From: Chitinophagales bacterium
GTDB lineage: Bacteria > Bacteroidota > Bacteroidia > Chitinophagales > UBA2359
NCBI GenBank assembly: GCA_020629335.1
Contig: JAHDDN010000083.1
Location: 1-16,256, forward strand
Length of the DNA: 16,256 bases
Direction of reading: 5' to 3'
In this document: piece after piece, positions 6,455-14,662 of the stretch
Numbering within the stretch: position 1 is the first letter of the stretch
Layout of the letters: each line of letters opens with the position of its first letter
Translations under genes and position numbers: made by a program
Notes under the pieces: generated by a model
Told to the model about the DNA's origin: nothing
Databases searched by the model: none
Seen by the model: only the letters and a program-made list of their open reading frames with translations

Positions 6455-7363
6455 CTATTCAAATTCAAATCTAAATCGAGCAAAAAGGGGTGCGTGATCT
6501 GAAAGCGGTTGTTCTAAATCTCCTTGATAATAAAAGGAGTCTTTATCGCCCCTTTGATATTCGAGTGGTGTGATCGTTATTTTATCATTAGATCGGTAAA
6601 ATATTTTATCCACCGTTTCACAATCGAAAGCGGTTTGTAAAGGATCACAATCTTTCAATTTATCACCATAAGGCGGCACATCTCCATCACGTATCATATC
6701 AACCCAAAGATCGTGAAAGCCTTGATCTAAAAGAGTACGAATGCTATCCCCTTCTCTGGTATATCGACAATTAAAATCGCCCATCAAAATGACTGCCTCA
6801 CCAACAGAATTGGCATTGACATAATTCATGAGTTGATTAATATTGCCTCTCCTTGCTTCCATAGATTCATCGCCACCGCCTGCATTACAATGTATATTGT
6901 AAAAGTCGATTCGCACGCTATCGTGCAATTCGATTTGTGTATAACTAAAGCCTTTGGGCGTCAAGCAATCTGCGCCAGAACATTCTGTCCAAGCAATCCG
7001 ATCCAAGCCGCTTATTGGATAATCTGAAAAAGTATTTAACCCATCGCCATCAGGTACACAAGGCATGGGAGGCGTGACATATTCATGTGTATTGTACAAA
7101 ATCAAAGAATCATGATAACAGAAATCTTCCTGTACATGCACGATATTATAATCGTTTAGAAGCGGACTAATACTAGTGGTGTAGGTTTCCGGACTGGAAG
7201 AGGAAAGGATTTCTGGTAAGCCTGCTACATTATAGCAAAGCACATTAAATTCGCCTTCAATCTTGGGCAGTGAATTGTCCCCATTATCATCCTCCTCTTC
7301 TTTATCACAAGCAGTGATAAAAAAGCAGCTCATTAACAGTAATATGCCTATCCATTTATTCAT
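6455..7363 (-). CDS. Lipoprotein of the endonuclease/exonuclease/phosphatase (EEP) superfamily
   Basis: A 302-residue protein with a lipoprotein signal peptide ending ITAC (Cys19), followed by DKEEEDDNGDN. An acidic run right after the cysteine is typical of Bacteroidota lipoproteins exported to the cell surface, so surface exposure is likely. The EEP catalytic set is complete: Asn45 in CYNVAGLP, Glu79 in VHVQED, His158 in FYNIHCN, Asp196 and Asn198 in LMGDFNCR, and Asp289-His290 in LSDHAPLF. The CYNVAGLP start is most like sphingomyelinase-C-like and related phosphodiesterases, but DNase I-like activity cannot be excluded. It might act on extracellular nucleic acid or phospholipid. An imperfect promoter box TATATTTA (minus strand, 7385-7392) lies just upstream. 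Confidence 0.85.
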   Translation of the reverse strand: MNKWIGILLLMSCFFITACDKEEEDDNGDNSLPKIEGEFNVLCYNVAGLPEILSSSSPETYTTSISPLLNDYNIVHVQEDFCYHDSLILYNTHEYVTPPMPCVPDGDGLNTFSDYPISGLDRIAWTECSGADCLTPKGFSYTQIELHDSVRIDFYNIHCNAGGGDESMEARRGNINQLMNYVNANSVGEAVILMGDFNCRYTREGDSIRTLLDQGFHDLWVDMIRDGDVPPYGDKLKDCDPLQTAFDCETVDKIFYRSNDKITITPLEYQRGDKDSFYYQGDLEQPLSDHAPLFARFRFEFE

Positions 7364-7410
7364 AGTAATTGGTATTTAGAACTATAAATATAGTAATATA
7401 TTTTGGATAT

Positions 7411-8127
7411 TTAGGGCCTATAAATACATCTTGGATAATCTAAGATATTAAGCTTCTCCCCTTCTAACTCTCTAAGCGCATCTTTGGCAATCCATTTAGC
7501 GGCTTTATTATCCATTTCAGCGATTTGATTAGCGGTTTCTATGGCGCTTTCGTGTAGGTCTATATTTCTTTTTCCAATACTTCTCAATGCCCAATTGACC
7601 GCCTTTTTCACATAAATGCGCTCATCCGTTGCCGCTTTTTTGATAATGGGCAAAAAAGCTTCATAGACTTCATTAGCGGCTTTTTTATCAGCCATGCAAT
7701 AAGCGGCCATGGTAGCAAAAGCGGCTCTTTTCTCAAACTCCTTAGTTCGATTGGCCCATTCTTTTATCTTAGGTATCGGTATTGGACTTTTGGCATAAAT
7801 GCCCATACAGAAGGAATCACATATCTCCCAATTTTCAAAGGTGGGTGTCCAGTATTCCATTAATTCAAAAGTCAGATCTTTGGGGTTAAATAGCTTGCTG
7901 CAAAGCAATCGGGCTTCATAAATATAGGTGTCGAATAATTCAATGGCAAGGGCATTGACATCCGTTTTGGGAATAGATTTTTTAATTTCTCTGGCAATTT
8001 CTTTTAGATCTTTGTGGTAGACGCCTAGTGAGTTATTGGCGATGACGCCAAATTTTTTCTGCTTGAAGCTGACTTTTTCGGGATCGGCTAATGCTTTTAG
8101 GCTTTCTATGATTTCTTCTTTGGTCAT
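7411..8127 (-). CDS. AlkD-like DNA alkylation repair protein (HEAT-repeat glycosylase)
   Basis: A 238-residue all-helical protein of the AlkC/AlkD superfamily, which removes alkylated purines such as 3-methyladenine and 7-methylguanine without flipping the base. The AlkD landmark WxxxD is present in ENWEICDSFC (Trp100, Asp104), with FEKRAAFATM (Arg134) and the C-terminal VKKAVNWALRSIGKRN (Trp179, Arg182), matching the aromatic and arginine residues of the AlkD DNA-binding cleft. The N-terminal FGVIANNSLGVYHKDLKEIA is also typical. Full length. It lies downstream of umuDC with a 72-bp gap that holds a GTAG-footed palindrome; its placement beside another damage-response operon fits joint use, but cotranscription is uncertain. 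Confidence 0.9.
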   Translation of the reverse strand: MTKEEIIESLKALADPEKVSFKQKKFGVIANNSLGVYHKDLKEIAREIKKSIPKTDVNALAIELFDTYIYEARLLCSKLFNPKDLTFELMEYWTPTFENWEICDSFCMGIYAKSPIPIPKIKEWANRTKEFEKRAAFATMAAYCMADKKAANEVYEAFLPIIKKAATDERIYVKKAVNWALRSIGKRNIDLHESAIETANQIAEMDNKAAKWIAKDALRELEGEKLNILDYPRCIYRP

Positions 8128-8178
8128 GGGTGAGTTTTTGTGGGGTAAATTTACGGATTATTATGTGATTTTTTTGGT

Positions 8179-8203
8179 GGACGTTGCGGTGCAACGTCCC
8201 TAC
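8179..8203 (-). repeat. Single GTAG-footed palindrome overlapping the umuC stop codon
   Basis: On the minus strand this reads GTAG then GGACGTTGC-ACC-GCAACGTCC, a perfect 9-bp stem with a 3-base loop. The TAG stop of umuC (8202-8200) lies within the GTAG foot. No T-run follows on the minus strand, so it is unlikely to be a simple terminator. Form and foot match the palindromes beside the RAYT gene, though the stem sequence is different. Confidence 0.85.
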
Positions 8204-9462
8204 GAGTTTATGTTTAATAAATTATCCCAATTAGTAGTATAAGAAGGGGAGCGTCTTTCTTGGCGCATTTTCCATTTTCGGCCATTGCCCATAGCGGCTA
8301 AGCCTAGGGTCATTTTGCCATAACGATTATTTAGCTCATCCATTAGGACCATCATTTTGTGGTCTCTTTCTCGGTCTACCTCATCAAAGAGGGCCGTTTG
8401 TAATTGATTTTGTGGGACGATATGTGAGATCATTACTCCCGCCTTTTTATAGCGATAATTAGGCCGATAAATTGCTTCCAATAATTGACGACTATAAGCG
8501 ATTAATTCGCTGCTGCTATTGGTGGGGACTTTTAGTTTAAGCGATTTAGAGGCTTTGTATTGAGGTTCTAAGGGCTTGAAGCGATTCGTCAATAGAAATA
8601 CCGAGATATGAGCCGTGCAGGATTTTTGTTTACGGAGCTTCTTGGCGACTATATGGGTGAAAGTGGCTACTGCTTCTGATAGATCGCTCAATGTGGTTAA
8701 TGGCTGACCGAAGGAGCGAGAGGAGCAAATACCTTTCTTGGCAGGTGGAATTGGCTCCATGCCAATACAGGATATTCCTTGCAATTCTTTGAGAATGCGC
8801 AGACCGACCACCGACATTTTCTTGCGAACCCATTGCTCAGATTGTTGGGTAAAATCAAATGCGGTAAATATCTGGTGTTTATTCAGCATACGACTATACT
8901 TTCGGCCAATGCCCCATACATCTCCGACCTCCACCTCTTGTAGTTTTTGTTTGATTAAGGATGGACTATCTAACAAGCCCACTCCATTTTCAAAATGCCC
9001 TTTCTTAGCTAAGCGATTTGCTACTTTAGATAGGGTTTTGCTAGGAGCAATTCCAATACTAACAGGTATGCCTGTATGCTTAAATACCTTACGCATAATC
9101 GATTGACCGTATTCGTTTAATCTCTTTTGATTGAGTCCGTCTAATTGTACGAAGGCTTCATCTATGGAATAGACCTCGACTAAGGGCGAATGCTTCTTCA
9201 AGGTCTTCATCACTCTATCTGACATATCGCCATAGAGGGCATAATTGGAGGAATGCACCACCACATTATTTCGCTCTAAAAAGGATTGAATCTTAAAGGC
9301 TGGTTCGCCCATTTTGATACCTAAAGCCTTGGCTTCATTAGATCTCGCAATGATACAGCCATCATTATTAGACAGTACCACCACAGGCCGCCCATTCAAG
9401 GAGGGTTTAAATACTCGCTCACAGGAGACATAAAAATTATTACAATCTACTAATCCAAACAT
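8200..9462 (-). CDS. umuC: DNA polymerase V catalytic subunit UmuC (Y-family)
   Basis: A 420-residue Y-family polymerase, the usual UmuC length. The palm starts at the N-terminus with [19 protein letters not shown] (Asp6 metal ligand; Tyr11 at the steric-gate position), the fingers hold [14 protein letters not shown], and the second metal site is [13 protein letters not shown] (Asp101, Glu102). The thumb helix-hairpin-helix region contains [16 protein letters not shown], and the little finger follows from about residue 240; the C-terminus ends with a UmuC-like [12 protein letters not shown]. It carries out error-prone synthesis across damaged DNA with the processed UmuD dimer and RecA. It starts 3 bp after the umuD stop, so it is second gene of an umuDC operon. 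Its last residues and stop come from a palindromic repeat. Confidence 0.96.
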   Translation of the reverse strand: MFGLVDCNNFYVSCERVFKPSLNGRPVVVLSNNDGCIIARSNEAKALGIKMGEPAFKIQSFLERNNVVVHSSNYALYGDMSDRVMKTLKKHSPLVEVYSIDEAFVQLDGLNQKRLNEYGQSIMRKVFKHTGIPVSIGIAPSKTLSKVANRLAKKGHFENGVGLLDSPSLIKQKLQEVEVGDVWGIGRKYSRMLNKHQIFTAFDFTQQSEQWVRKKMSVVGLRILKELQGISCIGMEPIPPAKKGICSSRSFGQPLTTLSDLSEAVATFTHIVAKKLRKQKSCTAHISVFLLTNRFKPLEPQYKASKSLKLKVPTNSSSELIAYSRQLLEAIYRPNYRYKKAGVMISHIVPQNQLQTALFDEVDRERDHKMMVLMDELNNRYGKMTLGLAAMGNGRKWKMRQERRSPSYTTNWDNLLNINS

Positions 9463-9465
9463 GAC

Positions 9466-9912
9466 CTACATTTTTTTGATATTATAGGTCACGAGTCCCC
9501 AGATTTGAAATTCATTTTGCTCCTTCACCTCAATGACGGGATAGTCTTTATTGGCTGGCACCAATAGGCATTTGCCCTTCTTGATCTTAACTCGCTTAAT
9601 CGTAAATTCGCCATCCAAGAAGCAAACGGCTATCGCATTATTACTCACTTCCAAAGAACGATCTACTACTAAGACATCTCCATCATGTATGCCCGCCTCC
9701 TTCATGGAGTCGCCCTTGACTCTCACATAAAAAGTCGCACTCGGATTCCGAATCAACTCCTTATTTAAGTCAATAGATAATTCTGTATGATCTTCTGCTG
9801 GTGAGGGAAATCCGGCGGATACTCCCTTAAAATACGGCAAGTAATAAGTAATACTCGTCGCTGCTACATAAAATTCCATATTGGAATTAATGCCCACTTT
9901 CCTAATGTTCAT
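9466..9912 (-). CDS. umuD: UmuD, S24 (LexA-type) autoprotease, polymerase V accessory subunit
   Basis: A 148-residue protein. The predicted self-cleavage bond is Ala33-Gly34 in KGVSAGFPSPAED. The catalytic Ser69 is in RVKGDSMKEAGI and Lys106 in GEFTIKRVKI; their spacing of 37 equals that of the E. coli protein. There is no N-terminal DNA-binding domain, which separates it from LexA. RecA-stimulated cleavage should give UmuD', which joins UmuC to form polymerase V. ATG 9912 gives MNIRKVGINS; the internal ATG at 9879 (Met12, MEFYVAAT) would still leave the cleavage site intact, so the start is not certain. The operon is preceded by a very good promoter at 10030-10062. Confidence 0.95.
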   Translation of the reverse strand: MNIRKVGINSNMEFYVAATSITYYLPYFKGVSAGFPSPAEDHTELSIDLNKELIRNPSATFYVRVKGDSMKEAGIHDGDVLVVDRSLEVSNNAIAVCFLDGEFTIKRVKIKKGKCLLVPANKDYPVIEVKEQNEFQIWGLVTYNIKKM

Positions 9913-10029
9913 TCACTCAAAATTTAAAAATCAAATGGTCTTCGTCTTCTGTCTTGGAAAGCAAGGCGGTATAAAACTTATAAAATCAAATCTTTTCGTC
10001 TGCTAAAACATTATGCATTGTTCAATCCC

Positions 10030-10062
10030 CAAATGTAACCTATTTGTTAGGAGATTAGCAAA
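10030..10062 (-). promoter_or_regulatory. Promoter of umuDC with candidate operator
   Basis: On the minus strand TTTG (10062-10059) is followed after 21 bases by TACATTTG (10037-10030), an exact match to the Bacteroidota sigma-A pattern TTTG / TAnnTTTG. Between and touching the boxes is a small dyad TAAC-N6-GTTA (10036-10049), well placed for a repressor to block the polymerase. Transcription would begin near 10023, leaving a leader of about 110 bases. The promoter is well supported by sequence; a LexA-type operator is an inference from the gene's role. Confidence 0.65.
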
Positions 10063-10091
10063 TTTTATTTAAAATGAATGGATTATAATTA

Positions 10092-10315
10092 GGGCACATC
10101 CCCTGCGTGTGTTATACAAGTGCGCAGCACGAGCCATCAATCATTACGCATTACACATTAATCATTCGCCGAAGGCGCAGGGGTCGGGCTATACGCTCTT
10201 ATGTGGCTATGCGCTTGCCACTACGCTAAGTGCTGCTTGTCTCTACGAGCCTTCGCATCACTAAGCTTCGTAGGCATTCGCATGGACGCCACATACCGCT
10301 TCTATCCCTTGTGCG
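10092..10315 (+). repeat. Long structured dispersed repeat, copy R2
   Basis: Same two-part plan as R1. Part one: GGGCACATCCCCTGCG (10092 on), an AT-rich run of ATTACACATTAATCATT-like words, and CGCAGGGG (10176-10183), which pairs exactly with CCCCTGCG (10100-10107). Part two: TCGGGCTATACG, then the closing stem TATGTGGC (10200-10207) with GCCACATA (10288-10295), an inner CTC-TAC-GAG hairpin (10241-10249), and CGCTTCTATCCC at the end. Relative to R1 the closing stem differs at two positions with both partners changed. It lies between the umuD promoter and the 3' side of the malate oxidoreductase gene. Confidence 0.82.
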
Positions 10316-10328
10316 TTTTTGTTCAGGG

Positions 10329-10412
10329 GTGTATTAGTTGATTGGTAAATTAGTGTATTAGTCGGTTGGAAAAATAGTGTATTGGTTGATTGGGAAATTA
10401 GTGAATTAGTTT
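10329..10412. repeat. 24-bp tandem repeat, about 3.5 copies
   Basis: Imperfect units GTGTATTAGTTGATTGG and following AT-rich bases start at 10329, 10353, 10377 and 10401, an exact 24-base period with a few substitutions per unit. The multiple-of-three period leaves one minus-strand frame open across it, producing a repetitive threonine/asparagine-rich translation that I do not regard as a gene. Similar low-complexity words lie beside the other long repeats, suggesting they belong to the same family of mosaic intergenic DNA. Confidence 0.85.
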
Positions 10413-10461
10413 GCGCTGTCGCAAGCGTCTCGCTTGTGCCTTTCTTCCTTTCTTTCCTCAA

Positions 10462-10704
10462 GATCCTGAAAGGATCAAATATTTATAGATCAAAAACAGC
10501 TCAGGATTGATATGATCCCATCGGGATCAAATAAGTATTCGCTTCAAATTTTTCTATAAATATACGACCTTTTCAAGGTCGAATACATTCAGGCACTACA
10601 ACATCTAAAACTACCTAAAGGCAATTTATAATATCAAAAAGGATAGAAAATATATAGCTTCAGCTATATTTTGATATGGTAGCCCACGAATTCTATTCGT
10701 GGGC
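10462..10704. repeat. Cluster of five different short hairpins
   Basis: Five unrelated palindromes lie in 243 bases: GATCCT-GAA-AGGATC (10462-10476), GATCCC-ATC-GGGATC (10514-10528), CGACCTT-TTC-AAGGTCG (10565-10581), TATAGCT-TC-AGCTATA (10653-10668, itself inside ATATCAAAA 10631-10639 / TTTTGATAT 10669-10677), and GCCCACGAAT-TCT-ATTCGTGGGC (10682-10704, with GTAG at its foot from 10679). All are perfect stems with 2-3-base loops. They lie downstream of the malate oxidoreductase stop; the nearest may help end its transcript, but no T-run is present. No gene is seen here. Confidence 0.8.
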
Positions 10705-10748
10705 GGAGTGGGACGATTAAAGTTTTAAAATCAATCAATTCTAGCCTC

Positions 10749-12248
10749 CTAAGTTGGCGTATCCCGATGAGCCTGCAGCTTTAGTATTTCGGTGGTTCTT
10801 TGTCTGGTTTTTAGGCAGAGGTCTCTGTTTTCTATGAGGGAGTGGCCGTAGCTTGGGATCATTTTTTGGAGTTTGTCTTGCCAGGTTGGGGAGGCCATTT
10901 GGTCTGGGAAGCACTTTTTTAGGACATTTAGCATGATGGAGACGGAGGTGGAGGCTCCAGGGGATGCGCCTAATAAAACGGCCATTGTTTTTTGTTGGTT
11001 GCTGACGATTTCGGTGCCGAATTTTAGGACGCCTCCTCCCCTTTTGTTTTTCTTGATGATTTGTACTCGCTGGCCTGCGGTGATAAGCTCCCAATCATCA
11101 AATTTGGCTTCGGGATAATATTTTTGAAGAGCAGCGAAGCGTTCTTCTGGTGATTGATAGACTTGCTTGATGAGGTATTTAGTCAAAGCGATATTCTGGA
11201 TACCAGCAGATAGCATAGGCCAAATATTATGTACCTCTATAGATAGAGGCAAATCGAAATAAGAGCCATTTTTTAGGAACTTGGTAGAGAAGCCTGCATA
11301 AGGACCAAATAGCAAGGAACGCTCTCCGTCTAACATACGAGTATCTAAGTGAGGAACGGACATTGGTGGGGAACCTGTTTCGGCTTTTCCATAGACTTTG
11401 GCTTCGTGCTGTAATACTACTTCTTGATTAGTACAACGCAAGAATTGGCCGCTTACTGGGAAGCCGCCATAGCCTTTTTCTTCTGGTATATTGGATTTTT
11501 CTAAAAGTAATAAGGCACCTCCTCCTGCGCCAACAAAAACAAATTCGCTCTTGGCTGTTTTTTCTTCTCCTGTGTGGAGGTCTTTAACCTCTATTTGCCA
11601 ATCGCCATTGGGTTCTATTTGTAGGTTTTGTACTTCATGTCCTAGGTGTAAATTGACTCCATCACAGCTTTCTAAGTGCTTGATCATGGCTCTGGTAATG
11701 GCTCCGAAATTGACGTCTGTGCCAATCGCCATTCGAGTAGCTGCTACTTTTTGTTTTGGATCACGGCCATTCATCATTAAGGGAATCCACTCTTTTATTT
11801 CTTCATTGGATTCGGAATATTTCATGTCTTCAAACATGCCATATTGTACCATAGACTCGTAGCGAGTTCTGAGGAAGTTGATATTTTCTTCTCCCCACAA
11901 AAAGCTCATATGATCTATGTCGTTGATAAAGGGGCTTGTAGTGGGCATACATCCTTTTTCTAATAAGTAAGCCCAAAGTTGTTTGGATACTTCAAATTCA
12001 TGGCTTATTCTTAATGCTTTGGATATATCTACGGTGCCGTCTTCTCTTTCTGGAGTGTAGTTTAATTCGCAGAAGGCGGAGTGGCCTGTGCCCGCATTGT
12101 TCCATGCATCTGAACTTTCTGCTCCTACTTTATCTAAACGCTCATAAATATTGATCTCGGCATCTGGTAGAAGTTCTTTAATGAGGACACCTAAGGTGGC
12201 ACTCATAATTCCAGCACCGATTAGGGTGATGTTTTTTTTATTGGACAT
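10749..12248 (-). CDS. mqo: Malate:quinone oxidoreductase
   Basis: A 499-residue FAD enzyme, the usual Mqo length. The N-terminal ITLIGAGIMSATLG (7-20) is the dinucleotide-binding loop, followed by INIYERLDKVGAESSDAWNNAG and GTGHSAFCELNYTPE (53-67), a hallmark of the family; further conserved blocks are VSGQFLRCTN, HLDTRMLDGERSLLFGPYAGFSTKFLKNGS and GASPGASTSVSIMLNVLKKCFP near the end. It oxidises malate to oxaloacetate and passes electrons to the quinone pool at the inner face of the membrane, serving the TCA cycle in place of or beside NAD-malate dehydrogenase. It stands alone: a repeat-filled gap downstream, and a 55-bp gap to the upstream gene that holds a near-consensus promoter box TATCTTTA (minus strand, 12282-12289). 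Confidence 0.96.
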   Translation of the reverse strand: MSNKKNITLIGAGIMSATLGVLIKELLPDAEINIYERLDKVGAESSDAWNNAGTGHSAFCELNYTPEREDGTVDISKALRISHEFEVSKQLWAYLLEKGCMPTTSPFINDIDHMSFLWGEENINFLRTRYESMVQYGMFEDMKYSESNEEIKEWIPLMMNGRDPKQKVAATRMAIGTDVNFGAITRAMIKHLESCDGVNLHLGHEVQNLQIEPNGDWQIEVKDLHTGEEKTAKSEFVFVGAGGGALLLLEKSNIPEEKGYGGFPVSGQFLRCTNQEVVLQHEAKVYGKAETGSPPMSVPHLDTRMLDGERSLLFGPYAGFSTKFLKNGSYFDLPLSIEVHNIWPMLSAGIQNIALTKYLIKQVYQSPEERFAALQKYYPEAKFDDWELITAGQRVQIIKKNKRGGGVLKFGTEIVSNQQKTMAVLLGASPGASTSVSIMLNVLKKCFPDQMASPTWQDKLQKMIPSYGHSLIENRDLCLKTRQRTTEILKLQAHRDTPT

Positions 12249-12281
12249 AGCTTTATTTCGTAATATTGAAATTTCAAGGGC

Positions 12282-12289
12282 TAAAGATA
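12282..12289 (-). promoter_or_regulatory. Possible -7 box for mqo
   Basis: TATCTTTA on the minus strand matches TAnnTTTG at seven of eight positions and lies 33 bp before the mqo ATG. No TTTG is found at the proper distance upstream, and such boxes are frequent in AT-rich DNA, so support is modest. Confidence 0.25.
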
Positions 12290-12303
12290 CAATATTAAAC
12301 GGT

Positions 12304-14364
12304 TTAAACTTTGGTATTTTTTTTCAATAATTCTATTTGATAATCTAATAATTCTTTTTTCAATAAAAAATATCCTCGTGACAATAGGTAGGCATAATTA
12401 TTAAGCGAACTAAACAGGATTTCTAAGTTGCTTTCAAAGTAGGATTCTTTTCCGAAATATTGCCATTTCTTTGATAGATACAATTCAAATCTATCTTTAA
12501 CTTCCTCGCTCATTTCTTCTTGGAACAGTTCATTGTTTACTAATTCTTTAATTCTTTCCTTTAGCTCAACTTCTAAGCCTTCCACCTTTAATAAATTAGT
12601 GTTTACTTCCTCGATAGGAATAGTGTAATGTACAAACTGTAGCGCATTCATTAACTCCAAATAGATGGCATACTTTTCATTAAACTCACCTTCATAGGCA
12701 AAGAATTCTTTATACTTTTTTATTAGGCGTTCGTTTGCATCTGATTTTTCAATAGACTTAAAAAATTGAAATATTTCAATATCATTTTGCTTGATTTCTT
12801 CATTCGTTTTATTCAAGTTTTGCTCAAGCTTTTGGATGATTTTATTACATTCATTCCTATTGTATTTTATTCCGTCATAATCGAATGTTTTGAGAGGAAT
12901 ACTATTATCGGATACTTGTTTTAAGGTCTGTATATCACTTTCTAAGGCTACAGAAGTGTACACTAAATCCAATTTTTGCTTTGAAAATAAATCTTCAAAC
13001 GAAATTGCTTCAGCATCTAAATTAATATTACTTGGATCAAAGACAATGGGATTCTTAACATCATAATAGCCATTATAAGGCTTTGCAAAAGAATTTTTTT
13101 CAAGCTCTTGTTCGTAATCCTTTTGGAATGCTTCTAAGGATAAATGACTTTGCTCGCCCTTATAAGCAACGCCCTTAAAGAAATGCTCTGTTAGTCTTTT
13201 TTGAGTTCGATCAATATCACTAAATATAGCATTGGCTGGCGCATATTCTGTCTCTAATACGGGGACATTCAAGCTCTCTAATCTTTTGATTCTATCCTCT
13301 GTACTTGGATGGGATGCCCATTGATCTTTAATGACTAATTTAGATTTATTAAGCTTATTTATTTCTTCGATTGTAACTTGGGGCAAATCATTTTTGATTG
13401 CGATTCCATCATCTTGAGCAAAATGATTCATCACAAAAGAATGCTCTTTAAATAAGTTTTCGCTTTTAATATTTTCAGGTATTTTACCTTCATAAAAGGA
13501 GATCACAGAATTATATGAAAAACTGGCCAATTCTAATCGTAATAAGGAGTTTTTGAGGGGTTCATATCCTGTTACATTGGCTGCAATTTCATCTGCATGG
13601 AATTCCATTTCTCTGGATAAACCCATATAATTTTTATTGATTATGCCATAGACTTTCATTAGAACCCATTGTATCCCTTGAACTATTTTATAAGCAATGG
13701 ATACGAAAATGGCAAAATAGCCACTTACATTAGCCCAACTAACCACTAATTTATCATAGCCTTCATTATCATAAAGCATATTATAAATTACTTGATTGAC
13801 ATTGTATACGTAGCTACCCACCTTCATGGTTTTTTGCGAAAAATGCCCAAATTCGTGTGCTAAAATGGCTTTAAATTCTGCTTCGGAAACGCTATTGACT
13901 AAACCTAATCCAATTTGTAAATTTTTTCTCACAGGAAAAAACATACTCCAAAAACTGGAATCGTAAAAAACAGAAGCATTCACATCAGATGATAAGTATA
14001 CTTTTTTAGGGAAACTTGTATCTACTTGTTTTACGATACTGTCTATTAGCTTGAAAAGCGCTGGTTCCTCTGTACGTTTAATTTCTAATAAATGGGAACG
14101 ATCAACTTTGTGCGATTTAAAAATAAACTTGATTAAGAAAAACAAAACCAGAAAGCCTATACTTGCCAATCCGAGTCCAAGAACAATGGTAATAAATGAT
14201 ATTCTATGCGTGACCATCATTATAGCGGCATAGACACACAGAATAGTTAGACCGATAGCCATTAAAAAAAGTAGGAAGTAAATGATAATGAATAAAACAA
14301 TAGATATAATTGCTTTAGTTGTCTGATTTTTGAATTCTGGCGATAGTTTGATTTCAGATACCAT
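12304..14364 (-). CDS. Membrane-bound M48 family zinc metallopeptidase
   Basis: Read from ATG 14364 (686 residues, MVSEIKLSPEFKNQTTKAI), where relatives usually start; the frame is open to ATG 14508, which would add 48 residues including one hydrophobic stretch. Two long hydrophobic segments follow the start (about residues 18-50 and 55-82). The catalytic domain has AILAHEFGHFSQ (HExxH: His170, Glu171, His174) and SREMEFHADEIA (Glu254 as third zinc ligand), then the usual QWASHPSTEDRIKRL. The C-terminal half (from about 370) is a long helical region without a recognised domain. M48 enzymes of this kind process or degrade membrane proteins (HtpX/Ste24 relatives); this long Bacteroidota form has no known substrate. 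A single gene, with 55 bp to mqo. Confidence 0.87.
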   Translation of the reverse strand: MVSEIKLSPEFKNQTTKAIISIVLFIIIYFLLFLMAIGLTILCVYAAIMMVTHRISFITIVLGLGLASIGFLVLFFLIKFIFKSHKVDRSHLLEIKRTEEPALFKLIDSIVKQVDTSFPKKVYLSSDVNASVFYDSSFWSMFFPVRKNLQIGLGLVNSVSEAEFKAILAHEFGHFSQKTMKVGSYVYNVNQVIYNMLYDNEGYDKLVVSWANVSGYFAIFVSIAYKIVQGIQWVLMKVYGIINKNYMGLSREMEFHADEIAANVTGYEPLKNSLLRLELASFSYNSVISFYEGKIPENIKSENLFKEHSFVMNHFAQDDGIAIKNDLPQVTIEEINKLNKSKLVIKDQWASHPSTEDRIKRLESLNVPVLETEYAPANAIFSDIDRTQKRLTEHFFKGVAYKGEQSHLSLEAFQKDYEQELEKNSFAKPYNGYYDVKNPIVFDPSNINLDAEAISFEDLFSKQKLDLVYTSVALESDIQTLKQVSDNSIPLKTFDYDGIKYNRNECNKIIQKLEQNLNKTNEEIKQNDIEIFQFFKSIEKSDANERLIKKYKEFFAYEGEFNEKYAIYLELMNALQFVHYTIPIEEVNTNLLKVEGLEVELKERIKELVNNELFQEEMSEEVKDRFELYLSKKWQYFGKESYFESNLEILFSSLNNYAYLLSRGYFLLKKELLDYQIELLKKNTKV

Positions 14365-14662
14365 TTTATAATTATTTAGGGTTATAAATGTAAATAGTAC
14401 TCCTAAAAGACATGTACTGGGTAATACAATTAAGAATTCAAATTCTTTTAAGCGCATATTTCCAAACAAAATATCATTAAAATATTTAAACATCAAATAA
14501 TTAATCAATATTTTTATTAAAAAACTTACATTACTAAGAATGTTGTGAATGAAGGATCAAAATAAAAAGCAAACTTGTCTAATTACATACTTATTATATT
14601 ATTTCAATGATCGTTTTATTGATCAAGAATGGCAAGAGTGTCAAATTAGTTGAGCGCTTGAA

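Noticed and set aside
8738..9106. Plus-strand frame of 122 codons opposite umuC
   Set aside because: Antisense to conserved polymerase motifs; cysteine- and proline-rich composition typical of a shadow frame.
10261..10461. Open minus-strand frame of 66 codons over the 24-bp repeat, rich in Thr, Asn and Ser
   Set aside because: It is a by-product of a repeat period divisible by three and of the tail of R2; no start context, domain or conservation argument supports it.
10682..10704. Rho-independent terminator of mqo
   Set aside because: The stem is strong, but no T-run follows it on the transcribed strand; kept as a repeat hairpin only.
10741..11094. Minus-strand frame of 117 codons inside the 3' part of mqo
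   Set aside because: Entirely overlaps a well-supported enzyme gene in another frame and has a low-quality, very basic Pro/Arg/Lys-rich translation.
14365..14508. N-terminal extension of the M48 peptidase by 48 residues
   Set aside because: The frame is open and has a hydrophobic stretch, but family similarity begins near the ATG at 14364; the longer start is noted as an alternative only.
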